Positions 14,501 through 16,062 of a DNA stretch of 16,062 bases are shown here, piece after piece. The notes below the pieces were generated by a model. It was not told where the DNA came from and searched no databases. It saw only the letters and a list, made by a program, of their open reading frames with translations. The translations under genes were made by a program, and so were the position numbers. Positions within the stretch are counted from its first letter, which is position 1; the number at the start of each line of letters is the position of its first letter. The stretch comes from an uncultured Shinella sp. Lineage in GTDB: Bacteria > Pseudomonadota > Alphaproteobacteria > Rhizobiales > Rhizobiaceae. The DNA lies in the NCBI RefSeq assembly GCF_946479415.1, contig NZ_CAMLFY010000108.1, positions 1 through 16,062 of the forward strand. The letters are read 5' to 3'.

Positions 14501-15259
14501 ATGATAGTCATGGATGAGAATTCCGATAAAAAGCCTTCCAACAATCTCGGGGAATGGCTCGATCTTCACGGGTTGAGCGAGCCGCGTTGTTGCGCGCTGC
14601 TTCGCGCCGTCGAGGATGATCTTGCGGAAGGGGTGCCGCATGCGTTGACGGTTGCATGGCCCGGTCCGCTCGAACCCAATGCAGCGTGGCAACGGGCCTT
14701 GACCGCCATGCTCGACTATTTTCCGGCACATGCCGAAAGTATTTCGCGGGCCTATACGGCGACGCACAAGGTTCGGGCGGCAGGCGATATACGGGCGCCG
14801 AGGGCGATGACCGTCGCGGACGGCGGTGATGGCTTCCCGACGGTCTATTTCTCGTTTGACGGTGGTGCGGCAAGCCAGATGGCGATCGCCCATGAATTTG
14901 CGCATGCCTTGCAGGTCATCGCCAGCGGCGGCGCCTTCACGCCGCCGGTTACGCGCGAAGTCTGCGCCTTCCTGGGAGAGGCCGCACTCCTGCAATATCT
15001 GGAGACGTTCAGCCATCAGGAATATACGGCCGTGGTGCTGGTCTGGCGGCGTGACGAATATGTCTACTGTCATCATTATGCAGCGGCGCTGAAACTCGCG
15101 CTGGGCACGCCGACGGCGAAATACAGTTATGAATGGAACTATCCGATCGCACGGCTTCTGGCCCGCGAGGCGAAGAAAAACCTGTCGTCCGAAGATGTAT
15201 GGCGGCTTTTCGAAGGCAAGGAGGACCTGAGCGGTCTGATGACTGCACTTGGCTATTGA
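14501..15259 (+). CDS. M3-like HExxH metallopeptidase-type protein, cytoplasmic
   Basis: A 252-residue protein without signal peptide or membrane segment. The segment MAIAHEFAHALQVI holds HExxH at 131 to 135, and E160 in AFLGEAALLQYL lies exactly 25 residues after the second histidine. That is the spacing of the third zinc ligand in M3 oligopeptidases such as thimet oligopeptidase (H473, H477, E502). A later HHYAAALK segment recalls the M3 region after the active site. At 252 residues it is far shorter than classical M3 enzymes of about 600, so it is a compact relative or a distinct family sharing the fold. The ATG at 14501 is preferred to the GTG at 14492 because GGTGG lies five bases before it. 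It follows the exported HExxH gene by 25 bases and precedes the acidic repeat gene. It may process a cytoplasmic precursor, by inference from context. Confidence 0.7.
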   Translation: MIVMDENSDKKPSNNLGEWLDLHGLSEPRCCALLRAVEDDLAEGVPHALTVAWPGPLEPNAAWQRALTAMLDYFPAHAESISRAYTATHKVRAAGDIRAPRAMTVADGGDGFPTVYFSFDGGAASQMAIAHEFAHALQVIASGGAFTPPVTREVCAFLGEAALLQYLETFSHQEYTAVVLVWRRDEYVYCHHYAAALKLALGTPTAKYSYEWNYPIARLLAREAKKNLSSEDVWRLFEGKEDLSGLMTALGY

Positions 15260-15346
15260 CGAATATTCCGTTTAGCAGGATCGTCTAATCGGAAGAGGAC
15301 GCCCGGCTCCGACAGGGGGCTGGCCGTCCGACGGGAGGAGCGGCTG

Positions 15347-15412
15347 ATGGCCGTGAGCTTCGACGCTATTGATTGGCGTGCTCACCTATCCTCCCGACTG
15401 CGCATGTTGTGA
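15347..15412 (+). CDS. possible 21-residue small ORF or leader peptide
   Basis: ATG at 15347 is preceded by GGGAGGAG (15333-15340) with a 6-base spacer, one of the best ribosome binding sites in the window. It encodes MAVSFDAIDWRAHLSSRLRML and then stops. No family is recognised. It may be a translated leader, a small protein, or the start of a decayed gene; the following bases keep no convincing continuation in another frame. Confidence 0.3.
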   Translation: MAVSFDAIDWRAHLSSRLRML

Positions 15413-15607
15413 ACTGCCCGCGACGGTCAAGACCCTTCATTGGCTCCGGCCACCCCGTTTTCGGCAGGACATGCGTTCAGAAGCTGGCGCTTCCGGAGTG
15501 GTTCCGCCGGCCAGGGCATGTTGGCGTGGTCCAAAGTAGATCAGCCGTATCTTCATGAAAATCGAAGCAACGCGACGACGGACGGATTCTGTCCGCGCGA
15601 TCTATTC

Positions 15608-15612
15608 AGGAG
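15608..15612 (+). promoter_or_regulatory. ribosome binding site of the acidic repeat gene
   Basis: AGGAG lies seven bases before the ATG at 15620. It is the main evidence that the plus strand, rather than the overlapping minus-strand open frames, is the coding strand here. Confidence 0.8.
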
Positions 15613-15619
15613 AACACCG

Positions 15620-16062
15620 ATGCCTGCAATTCTTGACATGAATGCACCGCGCGCCTCCTCCAATGGTGGCGATATTCTTGAAACCAAGACATCCCTGCTC
15701 GACTTGTCGGCCTTCTGGCGGGCCGGCGGCGACGATCTGTATGGCGACATCAGCTTCGCCCTGCAGCCGATTTCGAACGATGGCAACGAAGGCGATGAGG
15801 GCGATGAGGGCGACGAAGGTACCGAGGGTGACGAAAACGACGAGGGCAACGAGGGCGACGAAAACGACGAGGGCAATGAGGGTAACGAAGGCGATGAGGG
15901 CGACGAAGCCGACGAGAACGACGAGGGCGAAGAAGGCGACGACGCGGCAGAAGTCGACGACCAGGAAGAAATCGACGAGGGAGAAGACGGCGAGGAAGAA
16001 GACGAGGACCGGGTACAGCGGTTCGCCATGGTCCTGCTGCCCGTCCGCAGGTGCGAACACGG
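15620..16062 (+). CDS. highly acidic (G/N)(D/N)E-repeat protein, 3' end outside window
   Basis: An open frame begins at the ATG at 15620 and runs off the right edge, so only its first 147 residues are visible. The N-terminus (MPAILDMNAPRASSNGGDIL, then ETKTSLLDLSAFWRAGG) is ordinary in composition and has no signal peptide. Residues 55 to 108 are 18 consecutive tripeptides, nearly all of form (G/N)(D/N)E, with almost no positive charge. A less regular Asp/Glu-rich stretch follows to residue 130, then a neutral to basic RVQRFAMVLLPVRRCEH segment. Such sequence could bind calcium or other cations, or be a modified export substrate. The lack of a Sec signal fits either a cytoplasmic protein or a type I cargo. 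It lies 360 bases after the M3-like gene on the same strand. No known family is recognised. Confidence 0.72.
   Translation, partial: MPAILDMNAPRASSNGGDILETKTSLLDLSAFWRAGGDDLYGDISFALQPISNDGNEGDEGDEGDEGTEGDENDEGNEGDENDEGNEGNEGDEGDEADENDEGEEGDDAAEVDDQEEIDEGEDGEEEDEDRVQRFAMVLLPVRRCEH
15782..15943 (+). repeat. 9-bp-phased coding repeat for (G/N)(D/N)E tripeptides
   Basis: Eighteen tandem 9-base units, typically GGCGAYGAR or AACGAYGAG, encode an uninterrupted acidic tripeptide repeat. Synonymous differences between units (GAC/GAT, GAA/GAG, GGC/GGT) indicate that the array is not a very recent expansion, and that the protein sequence is held more tightly than the DNA. Confidence 0.85.

Larger units (their letters stand above)
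15260..15619 (+). other. intergenic region before the acidic repeat gene
   Basis: This 360-base stretch holds no supported large gene. It contains one short frame with a strong ribosome binding site (15347-15412, listed separately) and probably the promoter or leader of the acidic repeat gene. No T-run terminator was seen after the M3-like gene, so read-through from the peptidase genes is possible. Confidence 0.5.

Noticed and set aside
13396..14544. Long minus-strand open frame (382 codons) antisense to the exported HExxH gene
   Set aside because: It has no recognisable domain and an Arg/Pro-rich composition typical of antisense frames in GC-rich DNA. The plus strand encodes a signal peptide and HExxH motif.
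14051..15076. Minus-strand open frame (341 codons) across both HExxH genes
   Set aside because: It spans two plus-strand genes that have motifs and ribosome binding sites, and shows only shadow-frame composition.
15553..16060. Two minus-strand frames, one Ser/Pro-rich and one Val/Leu-rich and apparently membrane-like
   Set aside because: Both are antisense readings of the acidic tripeptide repeat. The plus-strand frame has the ribosome binding site and a normal N-terminus.

Overview
The window looks like about 16 kb of a GC-rich alphaproteobacterial genome, most likely from the Rhizobiaceae. Four things point that way: a PrsD/PrsE-like type I secretion pair, an ExoF-like polysaccharide export protein, a small protein of a type I recall from rhizobial genomes, and a 106-bp double-palindrome intergenic repeat resembling the rhizobial RIME elements. 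The genus cannot be fixed from sequence alone. No tRNA, rRNA, CRISPR array or transposase gene was seen.

Layout. (1) 1-4997 is a surface-polysaccharide region. It holds the 3' part of a DegT-family sugar aminotransferase (+), a convergent two-gene unit on the minus strand (ExoF-like export protein, translationally coupled to a Wzx-like flippase), and a divergent LuxR-type regulator with a degenerate receiver domain. (2) 5058-7868 holds a strong hairpin terminator, a 689-residue secreted protein (right-handed beta-helix followed by RTX calcium-binding repeats) on the minus strand, and a roughly 700-bp AT-richer upstream region with a palindrome over a TATAAT-like box. (3) 7869-9535 holds L-2-hydroxyglutarate oxidase (lhgO), the RIME-like repeat, and a 64-residue conserved small protein whose stop codon lies in the repeat. 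(4) 9581-13384 is a minus-strand cluster running from a putative 2OG-Fe(II) oxygenase to a type I ABC exporter with an eroded ATPase signature and an HlyD-family adaptor. (5) 13621 to the end runs divergently on the plus strand: an exported HExxH protein, a cytoplasmic M3-like HExxH protein, and a very acidic (G/N)(D/N)E-repeat protein that runs off the window. This last gene has an excellent ribosome binding site, but its frame has no stop in the window, so it is easily missed.

How the genes may work together. Regions 1 and 2 fit an exopolysaccharide locus with a secreted beta-helix protein that acts on, or binds to, the polysaccharide, under the LuxR-type regulator. Regions 4 and 5 share one divergent promoter region. 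Together they combine an exporter, an oxygenase, two candidate zinc peptidases and an acidic repeat protein. I suggest, as inference only, that this is a module that modifies, processes and exports the acidic protein. No outer-membrane TolC-type gene is present, so export would need one encoded elsewhere.
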